A stretch of 64,000 nucleotides of DNA from Arthrobacter sp. EPSL27 (GTDB lineage Bacteria; Actinomycetota; Actinomycetes; Actinomycetales; Micrococcaceae), in contig NZ_LNUT01000004.1 of NCBI RefSeq assembly GCF_001512305.1, forward strand, positions 1,229,392 to 1,293,391, in the 5' to 3' direction. The notes beneath the pieces were generated by a model, which was not told the origin of the DNA, did no database searches, and saw only the letters and a program-made list of their open reading frames with translations. Both the position numbers and the translations under genes were made by a program. Shown one piece after another: positions 36,161 through 46,073 of this stretch. Within the stretch, counting starts at the first letter, position 1. Each line of letters opens with the position of its first letter.

Positions 36161-38140
36161 GTGGTGCCGACAATTTTCAATGCCGTGAAGCGGGTGCTGG
36201 TAGGCAGGCCGTTCCGGAACGACAGCCTGGCTCACACCCTGCTTCCCAAGCGGATCGCCCTGCCTGTCTTCGCATCCGACGCGTTGTCCTCCGTGGCCTA
36301 CGCACCGGATGAAATCCTGCTGACGCTGGCCCTGGCCGGCGTCAGTGCCGTGGCGTTCTCGCCCTGGGTGGGCCTGGCGGTCATGGTGGTGCTGCTCACC
36401 GTCGTCGCGTCCTACCGCCAGAACGTCCATGCCTACCCCTCCGGCGGCGGCGACTACGAGATCGCCAACGAGAACTTGGGCAAGCACGCCGGTCTCACCG
36501 TCGCCTCCGCGCTGCTGGTCGACTACGTGCTGACCGTCGCGGTGTCGATGTCCTCCGCCGCGACCTACCTGACCACGGCCGTGCCGTCGCTGCACGGCCA
36601 GCAGGCCGTCATCGCCACGATCGGCGTTGTGGTCCTGGCCCTCGTCAACCTGCGCGGGATCAAGGAAGCCGGCACGGTGTTCGCCCTGCCGACCTATATC
36701 TTTATGGCCTCCATCCTGGGCATGACCGCCGTCGGCCTCTTCCAGGCCGCCACCGGCCAGCTGGGCGAGGCGCCGTCGGCAGCCTTCACGATCGTTCCGG
36801 CGCCCGGCTTCGACGAAGGCCTGGTGGGCCTCGCCGGCGCGTTCCTGCTGCTGCGGGCCTTCTCCTCGGGCGCCGCGGCACTGACCGGCGTCGAAGCCAT
36901 CAGCAACGGCGTGCCCAACTTCAAGAAGCCCAAGAGCAAGAACGCGGCCACCACCCTGCTGCTGCTCGGCGTGATCGCGTCCTCCATGCTGGCCGGCATC
37001 ATCTACCTGGCCAACGCCACCAAGGTGCACATCGTCCTGGACCCGGCGACGGAGTTCCTGCTGGACGGCCAGCCGCTGCCCGAGGGCTACATCCAGAACC
37101 CGGCCATCAGCCAGATCGCGCAGACCATTTTCGGCCTCGGCTCCATTCCGTTCTACATCGTGGTGGCGGCCACCGGCGTGATCCTGGTGTTCGCCTCCAA
37201 CACCGCGTTCAACGGCTTCCCCGTGCTGGGCTCCATCCTGGCCCAGGACGGCTACCTGCCCCGCCAGCTGCGCACCCGCGGGGACCGGCTGGCGTTCAGC
37301 AACGGTGTGCTGGCGCTGGCCGCGGGCGCGCTGGTGCTGATCATCTCGTTCGACGCGGACGTGACCAAGCTCATCCAGCTCTACATCGTGGGCGTCTTCA
37401 TCTCCTTCACCATGAGCCAGCTCGGCATGGTGCGGCACTGGGGGCGGGAGCTCAAGCTCGCCAAGGACCCGGCCGTGAAGCTGCGGATGCTCAAGTCCCG
37501 CACCATCAACATGGTGGGCTTCGGCATGACGGCCCTGGTGCTGCTGATTGTGCTGATCACCAAGTTCGAACAGGGCGCGTGGATCGCGCTGCTGGCCATG
37601 TTCGTGCTGTTCCTCATCATGTGGAGCATCCGGGCGCACTACGACAACGTGGCCAAGGAACTGGCCGTGGATGAGGATGCCTCCCCGCGGGCCCTGCCCA
37701 CCCGCGTGCACGCTGTGCTGCTCGTCTCACATGTCCGCAAGCCGGTCCTGCGGGCCCTGGCGTACGCCCGCGCCTCGCGGCCCTCCCGGCTGGACGCCGT
37801 CACCGTGGACATCAGCCCCGAGGAGACCGAACAGACGGTCGCGGACTGGGAGAAGCTGGAAATACCGGTACCGTTGACCGTGCTGGCCAGCCCGTTCCGC
37901 GAAACGGTGACGCCCATCATGGAGTACATCAAGAACATGCGGCGCGATTCGCCCCGCGACCTGATTGTGGTCTACATCCCCGAATACGTCGTGGGCAAGT
38001 GGTGGGAGCAGCTGGTGCACAACCAGACCGCGCTGCGCATCAAGACCCGGCTGCACTTCGAGCCCGGCGTGATGGTGGCCAGTGTGCCGTGGCAGCTGAA
38101 ATCATCCGAAGAAGCCAAGAGACTGCAGGACATCCAATGA
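36161..38140 (+). CDS. APC superfamily permease (Rv2690c-like)
   Basis: 659-residue amino acid/polyamine/organocation-type permease with about twelve membrane helices. The conserved start DALSSVAYAPDEIL (helix 1 unwound substrate motif) is recognisable, with a ~170-residue C-terminal cytosolic region after the last helix (from ~490). This architecture also fits KimA-like K+ transporters, which together with adjacent ceoBC makes potassium a possible substrate; amino acids remain the alternative. GTG 36161 or 36164 is the start. Overlaps the methyltransferase gene by ATGA, so the two are co-translated. Confidence 0.87.
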   Translation: MVPTIFNAVKRVLVGRPFRNDSLAHTLLPKRIALPVFASDALSSVAYAPDEILLTLALAGVSAVAFSPWVGLAVMVVLLTVVASYRQNVHAYPSGGGDYEIANENLGKHAGLTVASALLVDYVLTVAVSMSSAATYLTTAVPSLHGQQAVIATIGVVVLALVNLRGIKEAGTVFALPTYIFMASILGMTAVGLFQAATGQLGEAPSAAFTIVPAPGFDEGLVGLAGAFLLLRAFSSGAAALTGVEAISNGVPNFKKPKSKNAATTLLLLGVIASSMLAGIIYLANATKVHIVLDPATEFLLDGQPLPEGYIQNPAISQIAQTIFGLGSIPFYIVVAATGVILVFASNTAFNGFPVLGSILAQDGYLPRQLRTRGDRLAFSNGVLALAAGALVLIISFDADVTKLIQLYIVGVFISFTMSQLGMVRHWGRELKLAKDPAVKLRMLKSRTINMVGFGMTALVLLIVLITKFEQGAWIALLAMFVLFLIMWSIRAHYDNVAKELAVDEDASPRALPTRVHAVLLVSHVRKPVLRALAYARASRPSRLDAVTVDISPEETEQTVADWEKLEIPVPLTVLASPFRETVTPIMEYIKNMRRDSPRDLIVVYIPEYVVGKWWEQLVHNQTALRIKTRLHFEPGVMVASVPWQLKSSEEAKRLQDIQ

Positions 38141-39495
38141 GCTCCGACACCCAGACGCAAGCCCCCGCCGAACTGACCGTCGACGTCGGACCCGTCGCCC
38201 ACGGCGGGCACTGCGTGGCCCGGCACGAGGGCCGTGTTGTGTTCGTCCGCCACGGGATCCCCGGCGAAAAGGTCCGGGTCCGGCTCACGGAATCCGGCCC
38301 GGACGCCAAGTTCTGGCGCGGCGACGTCGTGGAGGTCCTGGAGGCATCCCCGGACCGGGTGGCGCACTTCTGGGACCTGGCCGATTCCGCGCGCTCCTGG
38401 TCGCACCGCCACCCGCCGGTGGGCGGCGCCGAATTCGGCCACATCTCCCTGGCGCGGCAGCGGACCCTCAAAGCCGAGGTGCTCGCCGAACAGCTGCCCC
38501 GCCTGGCCGGCGTCGACGTCGCCCACGCAGGGGATGGGGTAACGGTGGAAGCCGTGGGGGAGTCCGGCGCCGCTGCGGCCGGCCTCGCCTGGCGGACCCG
38601 CGCCGGGTTCGCGGTGACCCCGGCCGGGAAGCTGGGAATGCACGCGCACCGTTCCGACACGGTCCTGCCGGTCCGGGAGATGCCGCTGGCCGCGGACGCG
38701 ATCAACGCCCTCCGGCTTTGGGACATCGACCTGCAGGGCATCGAGCGGGTGGAGGTGGCCGCCCCGGCGAACGGCTCCCGCCCGCTGGTGCTGCTGTACC
38801 CCGCCGAGGGAACCCGGGCGAAGCGCCTCAGCGCGGTGCTCGCGCAGCTGCCCGACGACGTCTCCGTGGCCAGCGTCGACCCCGTCAAGGGCGAGGTCCT
38901 GCGCCTGCGGGGCCGCACGTACGTGCAGGAGACCGCCGCCGGCCACGACTACCGTGTCACCGGCGACGGGTTCTGGCAGATCCACCGGGACGCGCCGGAC
39001 ACCCTGGTGGGGGCCGTCACGGGATTCCTGCACGACGGCGGATTCCTCGAGGCCGGCTCCGTGGTGGCGGACCTCTACGCCGGGGCGGGGCTGTTCACGG
39101 CACCGCTGGCCGCCGCTGTGGGCGCCACCGGGTCCGTGCTGTCCGTGGAAGGATCGCCCGGCACCAGCAGGGACGCCCGCAAGAACCTCCATGACGCGCC
39201 CCAGGTGGAGATCGTCCAGGGCCGGGTGGAACGGGTGCTGCGGGACAAAGCGCGCACGTTCGACGCCATCCTGCTGGACCCGCCCCGCGCCGGAGCAGGC
39301 AAAGCCGTGGTGAACCAGCTGGCCGGGGCTGGCCCCCGCGCCGTCGCCTATGTGTCCTGCGATCCGGCGTCCTTCGCCCGGGATCTGGGCTACTTCCAGC
39401 AGGCCGGCTGGGAGCTGAAGGGACTGCGCGCCTTTGACCTGTATCCGCACACCCACCACATGGAGACTGTGGCGCTGCTGACTCCCCGGGCCTGA
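38137..39495 (+). CDS. TRAM-domain class I SAM-dependent RNA (uracil-5-)methyltransferase
   Basis: 452-residue enzyme of the TrmA/RlmC/RlmD family, which puts a methyl group on C5 of a uracil in tRNA or rRNA. An N-terminal TRAM OB-fold (~10-65: VGPVAHGGHCVARHEGRVVF) is followed by the Rossmann methyltransferase with DLYAGAGLFTAPLAAAVG (SAM site), LDPPRAGAGK and the nucleophile Cys in YVSCDP. No 4Fe-4S cysteine cluster is obvious. The exact RNA target cannot be stated. The ATG overlaps the permease stop. Confidence 0.9.
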   Translation: MSSDTQTQAPAELTVDVGPVAHGGHCVARHEGRVVFVRHGIPGEKVRVRLTESGPDAKFWRGDVVEVLEASPDRVAHFWDLADSARSWSHRHPPVGGAEFGHISLARQRTLKAEVLAEQLPRLAGVDVAHAGDGVTVEAVGESGAAAAGLAWRTRAGFAVTPAGKLGMHAHRSDTVLPVREMPLAADAINALRLWDIDLQGIERVEVAAPANGSRPLVLLYPAEGTRAKRLSAVLAQLPDDVSVASVDPVKGEVLRLRGRTYVQETAAGHDYRVTGDGFWQIHRDAPDTLVGAVTGFLHDGGFLEAGSVVADLYAGAGLFTAPLAAAVGATGSVLSVEGSPGTSRDARKNLHDAPQVEIVQGRVERVLRDKARTFDAILLDPPRAGAGKAVVNQLAGAGPRAVAYVSCDPASFARDLGYFQQAGWELKGLRAFDLYPHTHHMETVALLTPRA

Positions 39496-39569
39496 GGCCA
39501 CTAGGATGGGCGGAGTAGTCCGACGTCGCGCTCCGTAATCACGGCTGACCTCCTGCACCCTGTACTGAT

Positions 39570-39585
39570 CCTTGTGCGAACAAGG
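39570..39585. promoter_or_regulatory. Inverted repeat CCTTGT-GCGA-ACAAGG upstream of acnA
   Basis: Perfect 6-bp arms with a 4-bp spacer, 82 bp before the acnA start codon. Candidate operator of unknown regulator. Confidence 0.5.
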
Positions 39586-39592
39586 CGAGGCA

Positions 39593-39614
39593 CTAGTTAG
39601 GATGACCTAACTAG
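39593..39614. promoter_or_regulatory. Inverted repeat CTAGTTAGG-ATGA-CCTAACTAG upstream of acnA
   Basis: Perfect 9-bp arms with a 4-bp spacer. A -10-like TAGGAT (39598-39603) lies inside it, so a bound protein would cover the promoter. The TTAGG/CCTAA arms recall DtxR/IdeR iron boxes, but the spacing differs from the 19-bp consensus. Confidence 0.6.
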
Positions 39615-39666
39615 CAAGGGGTCTGCGGCGCGACAAAGATGAAACTGTTGCGAGAGGAGTCCTGCG

Positions 39667-42480
39667 ATGAGCATTGTGGACAGCTTCGGTTCAAAAGGCA
39701 AACTTAATGTAGCCGGTACCGAATACGAAATTTTCCGGTTGAACTCCGTTGAAGGTGCAGAAAACCTTCCGTTCAGCCTCAAGGTATTGCTTGAAAACCT
39801 GTTGAGGACCGAGGACGGCGCCAACATCACGGCCGATCACGTCCGAGCACTGGCCGGCTGGGACCCCAGCGCCGAGCCCGACACTGAAATCCAGTTCACG
39901 CCGGCGCGCGTGATCATGCAGGACTTCACTGGCGTGCCCTGCGTTGTGGACCTCGCCACCATGCGTGAAGCAGTCAAGGAGCTCGGCGGTGACCCCAAGC
40001 GGGTCAACCCCCTGGCACCTGCCGAGATGGTGATCGACCACTCGGTGCAGATCGACGCCTTCGGCAACTCCGGCGCACTGGAGCGCAACATGGAGATCGA
40101 ATACCAGCGCAACGGCGAGCGGTACCAGTTCCTGCGGTGGGGCCAGACGGCGTTTGACGACTTCAAGGTTGTCCCGCCGGGCACCGGCATCGTGCACCAG
40201 GTCAACATCGAGTACCTGGCACGCACTGTGATGACCCGCGAGGTGGACGGTGCGCTCCGCGCCTACCCGGACACCTGCGTCGGCACTGACTCGCACACCA
40301 CCATGGTCAACGGCCTGGGCGTGCTGGGCTGGGGCGTCGGCGGCATCGAAGCCGAGGCGGCCATGCTGGGCCAGCCCGTCTCGATGCTCATTCCGCGCGT
40401 CGTGGGCTTCAAGCTCACCGGCTCCATCCCGGCCGGTGCCACCGCCACCGACGTGGTGCTCACCATCACCGAGCAGCTGCGCCAGCACGGTGTGGTCGGC
40501 AAGTTCGTCGAGTTCTACGGCGAGGGTGTTGCGGCTGTGCCGCTGGCCAACCGCGCCACCATCGGCAACATGAGCCCGGAGTTCGGCTCCACCGCCGCGA
40601 TGTTCCCGATCGACGACGTCACCCTCGAATACCTGCGTCTCACCGGCCGGTCCGAAGAGAACGTTGCCCTCGTGGAGTCCTACGCGAAGGAACAGGGCCT
40701 CTGGCACGACCCGTCCCGGGAGATCAAGTTCTCCGAGTACCTCGAGCTGGACCTGTCCACGGTTGTTCCGTCGATCTCCGGCCCGAAGCGCCCGCAGGAC
40801 CGCATCATCCTCTCCGAATCGAAGGCCCAGTTCCGCGAGGACCTGCGCAACTACGTGAAGGAAGACCTGGTGGACGGCAGCGTCGACGAGGCCATCGATG
40901 AGAGCTTCCCGGCCTCGGACGCCCCGTCCTTCACAGGCTCGGCAAGCCACCTCACGGACCAGGCCCCGCACGCGCACGGCCCGGCGTCGAACGGCCGCCC
41001 GTCCAACACGGTGAGCGTCACCACCGCGGACGGCCGCCAGTTCGAACTGGACCACGGCGCAGTGTCGATCGCCTCGATCACGTCCTGCACCAACACGTCC
41101 AACCCGTCCGTGATGCTGGCAGCCGCACTGCTGGCCCGCAACGCCGTCGACAAGGGCCTGACCTCGAAGCCGTGGGTCAAGACCTCCGTGGCTCCCGGTT
41201 CCAAGGTAGTCACCGACTACTACAACAAGTCGGGCCTGACCCCGTACCTGGAGAAGCTGGGCTTCTACATCGTGGGCTACGGCTGCGCCACCTGCATCGG
41301 TAACTCCGGCCCTCTCGACCCTGAAATCTCCGAGGCCATCCAGGCCAACGACCTTTCCGTCACCGCCGTGCTGTCCGGCAACCGCAACTTCGAAGGCCGG
41401 ATCAACCCGGACGTGAAGATGAACTACCTGGCCTCCCCGCCGCTGGTCATCGCTTACGCCCTGGCCGGAACCATGGACTTCGACTTTGACACCGACGCCC
41501 TGGGCCAGGATGAAGCCGGCAACGACATCTTCCTGAAGGACATCTGGCCGAACCCGGCCGAGGTCCAGCAGGTCATCGATTCGTCGATCGACAAGGAAAT
41601 GTTCGCCCGCGGCTACGACGGCGTCTTCGACGGTGACGAGCGCTGGAAGGCACTCGACACCCCCGCCGGCGACACGTTCGCCTGGGACGAGAAGTCCACG
41701 TACGTCCGGAAGCCCCCGTACTTCGAGGGCATGAAGGCGCAGCCGGAACCCGTCAAGGACATCACCGGCGCACGCGTGCTGCTGAAGCTCGGCGATTCCG
41801 TCACCACGGACCACATCTCGCCCGCCGGCTCCTTCAAGTCGGACACCCCGGCCGGGCAGTACCTGCTGGCCAACGGTGTGGAGCGCAAGGACTTCAACTC
41901 CTACGGCTCACGCCGTGGCAACCACGAGGTCATGATCCGCGGCACGTTCGCGAACATCCGCATCAAGAACCAGCTCCTGGACGGCGTGGAGGGCGGCTTT
42001 ACCCGCGACTTCACCCAGACTGACGGCCCGCAGGCCTACGTCTACGACGCCGCGCAGAACTACCAGGCAGCCGGCACCCCGCTGGTGGTCCTGGCCGGCA
42101 AGGAGTACGGCTCCGGCTCGTCCCGTGACTGGGCTGCCAAGGGCACCGCGCTCCTGGGCGTCAAAGCAGTCGTGGCCGAGAGCTACGAGCGCATCCACCG
42201 CTCCAACCTGATCGGCATGGGCGTCCTGCCCCTGCAGTACCCGGCCGGCCAGAACGCGGCCAGCCTCGGGCTGACCGGCACGGAGACCTTCGCGGTTGAG
42301 GGCGTCACCGCCCTGAACGAAGGCACCACGCCGAAGACGCTCAAGGTCACCGCCACCGCCGAAGACGGCAAGGTCACGTCCTTCGACGCGGTCCTGCGCA
42401 TCGACACCCCGGGCGAGGCGGACTACTACCGCAACGGCGGCATCCTGCAGTACGTGCTGCGCCAGATCTCCGCGAGCTAG
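39667..42480 (+). CDS. acnA: Aconitate hydratase
   Basis: TCA cycle enzyme interconverting citrate and isocitrate with a 4Fe-4S cluster. The 937 residues follow the AcnA/IRP order. Cluster cysteines appear in [14 protein letters not shown] and in [14 protein letters not shown], and the swivel domain has [13 protein letters not shown] and [20 protein letters not shown] ~40-residue insertion near 400-450 ([16 protein letters not shown]...) is typical of actinobacteria. AGAGGAG precedes ATG. Two dyads in the 170-bp upstream region may be its control sites. No tetR-type acnR gene follows, unlike Corynebacterium. Terminated at 42504-42540. Confidence 0.97.
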   Translation: MSIVDSFGSKGKLNVAGTEYEIFRLNSVEGAENLPFSLKVLLENLLRTEDGANITADHVRALAGWDPSAEPDTEIQFTPARVIMQDFTGVPCVVDLATMREAVKELGGDPKRVNPLAPAEMVIDHSVQIDAFGNSGALERNMEIEYQRNGERYQFLRWGQTAFDDFKVVPPGTGIVHQVNIEYLARTVMTREVDGALRAYPDTCVGTDSHTTMVNGLGVLGWGVGGIEAEAAMLGQPVSMLIPRVVGFKLTGSIPAGATATDVVLTITEQLRQHGVVGKFVEFYGEGVAAVPLANRATIGNMSPEFGSTAAMFPIDDVTLEYLRLTGRSEENVALVESYAKEQGLWHDPSREIKFSEYLELDLSTVVPSISGPKRPQDRIILSESKAQFREDLRNYVKEDLVDGSVDEAIDESFPASDAPSFTGSASHLTDQAPHAHGPASNGRPSNTVSVTTADGRQFELDHGAVSIASITSCTNTSNPSVMLAAALLARNAVDKGLTSKPWVKTSVAPGSKVVTDYYNKSGLTPYLEKLGFYIVGYGCATCIGNSGPLDPEISEAIQANDLSVTAVLSGNRNFEGRINPDVKMNYLASPPLVIAYALAGTMDFDFDTDALGQDEAGNDIFLKDIWPNPAEVQQVIDSSIDKEMFARGYDGVFDGDERWKALDTPAGDTFAWDEKSTYVRKPPYFEGMKAQPEPVKDITGARVLLKLGDSVTTDHISPAGSFKSDTPAGQYLLANGVERKDFNSYGSRRGNHEVMIRGTFANIRIKNQLLDGVEGGFTRDFTQTDGPQAYVYDAAQNYQAAGTPLVVLAGKEYGSGSSRDWAAKGTALLGVKAVVAESYERIHRSNLIGMGVLPLQYPAGQNAASLGLTGTETFAVEGVTALNEGTTPKTLKVTATAEDGKVTSFDAVLRIDTPGEADYYRNGGILQYVLRQISAS

Positions 42481-42503
42481 CGCAGTACAAAGCAGTACAA
42501 CGC

Positions 42504-42540
42504 GAAAGCCCCGGCCGGTCCCAGACCGTCCGGGGCTTTC
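42504..42540 (+). terminator. Intrinsic terminator after acnA
   Basis: 11-bp outer stem GAAAGCCCCGG (42504-42514) with CCGGGGCTTTC (42530-42540) and an inner GGTC/GACC helix. It ends in CTTTC, 23 bp after the stop. Confidence 0.8.
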
Positions 42541-42634
42541 CCGTGCCCTGCGCAGTCCGCCCGCGCCCCGGCAGCAGGGCGACTCCGGAGGCGTTAGAGT
42601 TAAAAGGCATGTCTACCACCCGAAGGAGGGGCCG

Positions 42635-44608
42635 TTGGGAATCTTGGAGACCATCCGGAATCCGCAGGACCTGAGCAAGTTGTCCGAGGCGCAGCTGGAT
42701 CAGCTGGCAGCCGAGGTCAGGGAATTCCTGATCGGCAACGTGTCCCAGACGGGCGGGCACCTGGGCCCGAACCTCGGCGTCGTCGAGCTCACCATCGCGG
42801 TGCACCGGATCTTCGATTCCCCCCGCGACAGCATCGTCTTCGACACCGGCCACCAGTCGTATGTCCACAAGCTCCTCACCGGGCGCCAGGACTTCAGCAC
42901 CCTGCGCCAGCAGGGCGGCCTGTCCGGCTACCCGGACCGCGCCGAATCCGAGCATGACATCGTGGAGAGCTCGCACGCCTCCTCCTCGCTGTCCTGGGCG
43001 GACGGGATCTCCCGTGCCCGGCAGCTGACCGGCGACGGTGACCGGTACGTCATCGCCGTCGTGGGCGACGGCGCCCTCACCGGCGGCATGGCCTGGGAGG
43101 CCATCAACAACATTGCCGCGGACAAGAAGCGCCGCGTGGTGATCGTCGTCAACGACAACGGCCGCTCCTACGCCCCCACCGTGGGCGGGTTCGCCGACTA
43201 CCTCGCCTCGCTGCGCCCCACGATCGATTCCTTCCGCGCCGCGCCCGGCTACGAGGGCACCCTGGACTGGTGGCGGCGGAAACTGCAGAACGGCGGCCCC
43301 GCCGGCCAGTTCACGTACCGCAGCCTGCACGCCATGAAGAAGGGCGTGAAGGACTGGTGGGCCCCGCAAGGCATGTTCGAGGACCTCGGCATGAAATACA
43401 TCGGCCCGGTGGACGGCCACGACCTCCAGGCCATGGAGCACGCCCTGTCTACGGCCAAGAACTACGCCGGTCCCGTGATTGTGCATGCCATGACCGAGAA
43501 GGGCCACGGCTACGCGCCGGCCCGCGCCCATGAAGCGGACCAGTTCCACGCCGTCGGGATCATCGACCCGGAGACCGGTGAACCCACCGAGGCCGGCGGC
43601 GCCAAGTCCTGGACGTCGGTGTTCGCCGACGAGATCGCCGACATCGCGGACGAGCGCAAGGACATTGTCGGCATTACCGGCGCCATGCTGATCCCCGTGG
43701 GGCTGCACAAGTTCGCCGCCCGGCACCCGGAGCGGGTGTTCGACGTCGGCATCGCCGAACAGCACGCCCTCACCTCCGCCGCCGGCATGGCCTTCGGCGG
43801 GCTGCACCCCGTCGTCGCGGTCTACGCGACCTTCCTGAACCGCGCCTTCGACCAGCTGCTGATGGACGTCGCCCTGCACAAGGCGGGCGTCACCATCGTC
43901 CTGGACCGTGCCGGTGTCACCGGGCCCGACGGCGCCAGCCACCACGGCATGTGGGACATGGCCATGGTGCAGATCGTGCCCGGCCTGCACCTGGCCGCGC
44001 CGCGCGACGCCACCCGGCTGCGCGAGGAACTCCGCGAAGCCGTCGCCATCGAGGACGCCCCCAGCGTGATCCGTTACTCCAAAGGCACCGTGGGGGCCGA
44101 AGTGGAGGCCCTCGAGCGGCTCAGCGACGGAGTGGACGTGCTGGCCCGCCGCCCGGCCGGCTCCAGCGACAACGACGTGCTGATCGTCAGCGTCGGGGCG
44201 ATGTCCGAACTCGCCCTTGACGTCTCGAACCGCCTCGGCGCCCAAGGCATCAGCTCCACGGTGGTGGACCCGCGCTGGGTCCTCCCGGTGCCGCAGTCCG
44301 TCGTCGCCCTTGCCTCGCACCACCGCCTCGTCATCTGCATCGAGGACGGCGTCCGCGCCGGCGGCGTCGGGTCCCGGATCCGGCAGGAGATGCGCGCCGC
44401 CGGGGTGGACACCGCCCTCAACGAGGTGGGCCTGCCCGTGGAGTTCCTGGTCCACGGCTCCCGCAACCAGGTGCTGGAGCGGGTGGGCCTGACCGCGCAG
44501 CAGATCACGCACGACGTCGTGGCCCAGGTCCTGGGGACCAAGGTGCCCTTCGCCCGGCCCCTCCCGGGCCAGGAGCATCCCAGCACCGGCAGCCTGCCGA
44601 TTCTGTGA
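42635..44608 (+). CDS. dxs: 1-deoxy-D-xylulose-5-phosphate synthase
   Basis: First enzyme of the MEP isoprenoid pathway: pyruvate plus glyceraldehyde 3-phosphate to DXP and CO2, using thiamine diphosphate. The 657 residues show the N-terminal [18 protein letters not shown], the ThDP motif [16 protein letters not shown], the central Pyr domain with [17 protein letters not shown], and [18 protein letters not shown] 42635 is the start, as AAGGAGG stands 7 nt before it. TAGAGT at 42595-42600 is a -10 candidate. Its stop overlaps the DUF402 gene start (GTGA). Confidence 0.97.
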   Translation: MGILETIRNPQDLSKLSEAQLDQLAAEVREFLIGNVSQTGGHLGPNLGVVELTIAVHRIFDSPRDSIVFDTGHQSYVHKLLTGRQDFSTLRQQGGLSGYPDRAESEHDIVESSHASSSLSWADGISRARQLTGDGDRYVIAVVGDGALTGGMAWEAINNIAADKKRRVVIVVNDNGRSYAPTVGGFADYLASLRPTIDSFRAAPGYEGTLDWWRRKLQNGGPAGQFTYRSLHAMKKGVKDWWAPQGMFEDLGMKYIGPVDGHDLQAMEHALSTAKNYAGPVIVHAMTEKGHGYAPARAHEADQFHAVGIIDPETGEPTEAGGAKSWTSVFADEIADIADERKDIVGITGAMLIPVGLHKFAARHPERVFDVGIAEQHALTSAAGMAFGGLHPVVAVYATFLNRAFDQLLMDVALHKAGVTIVLDRAGVTGPDGASHHGMWDMAMVQIVPGLHLAAPRDATRLREELREAVAIEDAPSVIRYSKGTVGAEVEALERLSDGVDVLARRPAGSSDNDVLIVSVGAMSELALDVSNRLGAQGISSTVVDPRWVLPVPQSVVALASHHRLVICIEDGVRAGGVGSRIRQEMRAAGVDTALNEVGLPVEFLVHGSRNQVLERVGLTAQQITHDVVAQVLGTKVPFARPLPGQEHPSTGSLPIL

Positions 44609-45150
44609 GGACCCCCGACGGCCTGACCCCGGGCGACCTGGTGGTCGCCCGGAACCGGAAATGGAACGGCAAGGCCCACTGGGTGGTGCCCGGAACGTAT
44701 CTCGGCGAGGACGCCCACGGCTGGTGGATCTTCCAGGGCACCAACGAGTTCTGCTCCCGCCCGGGCGCGGCGTTCTACGCCGAATCCGACGCCGTGCTGC
44801 TGGTCCCGCGCACGGGCGAGTACGTGGCCACCTTCTACGACGACGCCCACCCCGCCGGTGTGCAGGTCTACGTGGACCTGGCGACGGACCACGCCTGGAC
44901 CACCATCCGGCCCGGCGTCACCGAGTTCCACCTGATCGACATGGACCTGGACGTCATCCGCACCGAGGACCGCGGCGTCTACGTCGACGATGAGGACGAG
45001 TTTGCCGAGCACCGGATCGAGATGGACTACCCCGCAGAGGTGGTGTACCGGATCACCGCTGCGTCGGATCATCTTTACCAGGCCGTCAAGGCACAACAGC
45101 CACCGTTCGACGGCGCAGACCGCGAATGGTTCACGAGAGGACGGGCATGA
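44605..45150 (+). CDS. DUF402 domain-containing protein
   Basis: 181-residue cytosolic protein of the DUF402 family, a beta-barrel fold. Some members hydrolyse nucleoside di/triphosphates or act in RNA metabolism. Typical motifs: [34 protein letters not shown] and the acidic metal-binding [26 protein letters not shown] 44605 overlaps the dxs stop and its own stop overlaps the next start (ATGA), so dxs, DUF402 and the next gene form a translationally coupled operon. Confidence 0.87.
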   Translation: MRTPDGLTPGDLVVARNRKWNGKAHWVVPGTYLGEDAHGWWIFQGTNEFCSRPGAAFYAESDAVLLVPRTGEYVATFYDDAHPAGVQVYVDLATDHAWTTIRPGVTEFHLIDMDLDVIRTEDRGVYVDDEDEFAEHRIEMDYPAEVVYRITAASDHLYQAVKAQQPPFDGADREWFTRGRA

Positions 45151-45704
45151 GCGGAATTATCCGGGTCTACAAACGGGACGACGACGGCACCCTGCGGTTC
45201 AGGGAAGCCTGGATTGACGAGGAGTTCAACGAATTCGTCATGAACCACGGCGTCGTGGGGCACCAGAGCACCACGGAGGAGACCGACGCCGTCGACGCCG
45301 ACGCCGCGGAGCGGCTCATGGACGCCTTCGCCGGGCAGTGCGCCGAGGACGGGTACGCCGAAATCCCGGACGAGGAGCAGTTCTGGGTAGTGGCCCAGTA
45401 CGCCCTCAAAACCAAGGACGGGACCAGCCGTGACCGGTACCTCGAGGAAAAAGCCAAGGACGCCCTGATCAGCCACCTGGCGTGGCGCGGCCTCGGCATC
45501 GTGGACCGCTCCGAATTCTCCGACGCCAAGCTCAACATCTTCATCCTCACCCCGGACGTGAACAAAACGGTGAACGCCGTCAAGGTCTGCATCCGCGGCG
45601 AGGACCTGGACTTCACCAAGCTGAGCATCGGGGCCGCGGCCTTCGGCGAGGACACCTTCAAGCTCAAGCACTCGCCGAAGCAGGCCAACAGCTTCACGCT
45701 TTAG
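45147..45704 (+). CDS. Conserved hypothetical protein
   Basis: 185-residue protein that I do not recognise. It is soluble, acidic (Asp/Glu-rich, IRVYKRDDDGTLRFREAWID at the start) and has no Cys-rich or nucleotide motif; QFWVVAQYALKTKDG is a notable aromatic core. ATG 45147 overlaps the DUF402 stop and AGAGGA precedes it; an ATG at 45126 is weaker. Expression is presumably coupled to dxs. A WGR-like or immunity-type fold is possible but not demonstrable. Confidence 0.65.
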   Translation: MSGIIRVYKRDDDGTLRFREAWIDEEFNEFVMNHGVVGHQSTTEETDAVDADAAERLMDAFAGQCAEDGYAEIPDEEQFWVVAQYALKTKDGTSRDRYLEEKAKDALISHLAWRGLGIVDRSEFSDAKLNIFILTPDVNKTVNAVKVCIRGEDLDFTKLSIGAAAFGEDTFKLKHSPKQANSFTL

Positions 45705-45771
45705 GCAACACCTGCAAGGAGCCGGGCACGGCTCACAACAGTTTGGGGGCAACCGACTGGAAGGCAACGCC

Positions 45772-45990
45772 ATGACGCGCAAATCCCCTCAACCAGGCAG
45801 CACCCCGCTCCCGGCCGGCCTGGCCGCCCCGGCGCGCAGGTCCCTCGCCCACGCGGGGGTGGAAACCCTCGAGCATCTCGTGCAGCTGGGCCGGCGCCGG
45901 CTTGCCGGGATGCACGGGATCTGCCCGCGGACCCTGGCCCAGCTTGAGGATGCCCTGGACGAACGCGGCCTGGAACTGCCCGCGGGCTGA
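45772..45990 (+). CDS. Small helix-hairpin-helix protein resembling RNA polymerase alpha C-terminal domain
   Basis: 72-residue protein. LAAPARRSLAHAGVETLEHLVQLG followed by RRLAGMHGICPRTLAQLEDAL matches the pattern of alpha-CTD-like HhH domains (IGxPAxRALxxAGIxTLxxL...HGIGPKAL). Such free-standing domains may bind DNA or another protein; the function is unknown. The motif match rests on pattern recognition only. ATG 45772 lies 67 bp after the preceding gene. Confidence 0.6.
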   Translation: MTRKSPQPGSTPLPAGLAAPARRSLAHAGVETLEHLVQLGRRRLAGMHGICPRTLAQLEDALDERGLELPAG

Positions 45991-46060
45991 CCCGCGAGGG
46001 CAGGCCTGCGGGCGTTGCCTGCGGCCGCGGCCTGCGGCGGGACGCGGCGGCGGGGCGTTA

Positions 46061-46073
46061 TAGGCTGAACCCC
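46061..46073 (+). promoter_or_regulatory. Candidate leaderless -10 element before the aldo/keto reductase gene
   Basis: TAGGCT at 46061-46066 with seven bases (GAACCCC) before ATG 46074, and no ribosome binding site in the gap. It is the same hexamer as before the Pat-like gene. Confidence 0.45.

Noticed and set aside
39593..39614. IdeR/DtxR iron box
   Set aside because: TTAGG and CCTAA arms are only 4 bp apart instead of the 9 bp in the 19-bp consensus, so the match is not accepted without data.
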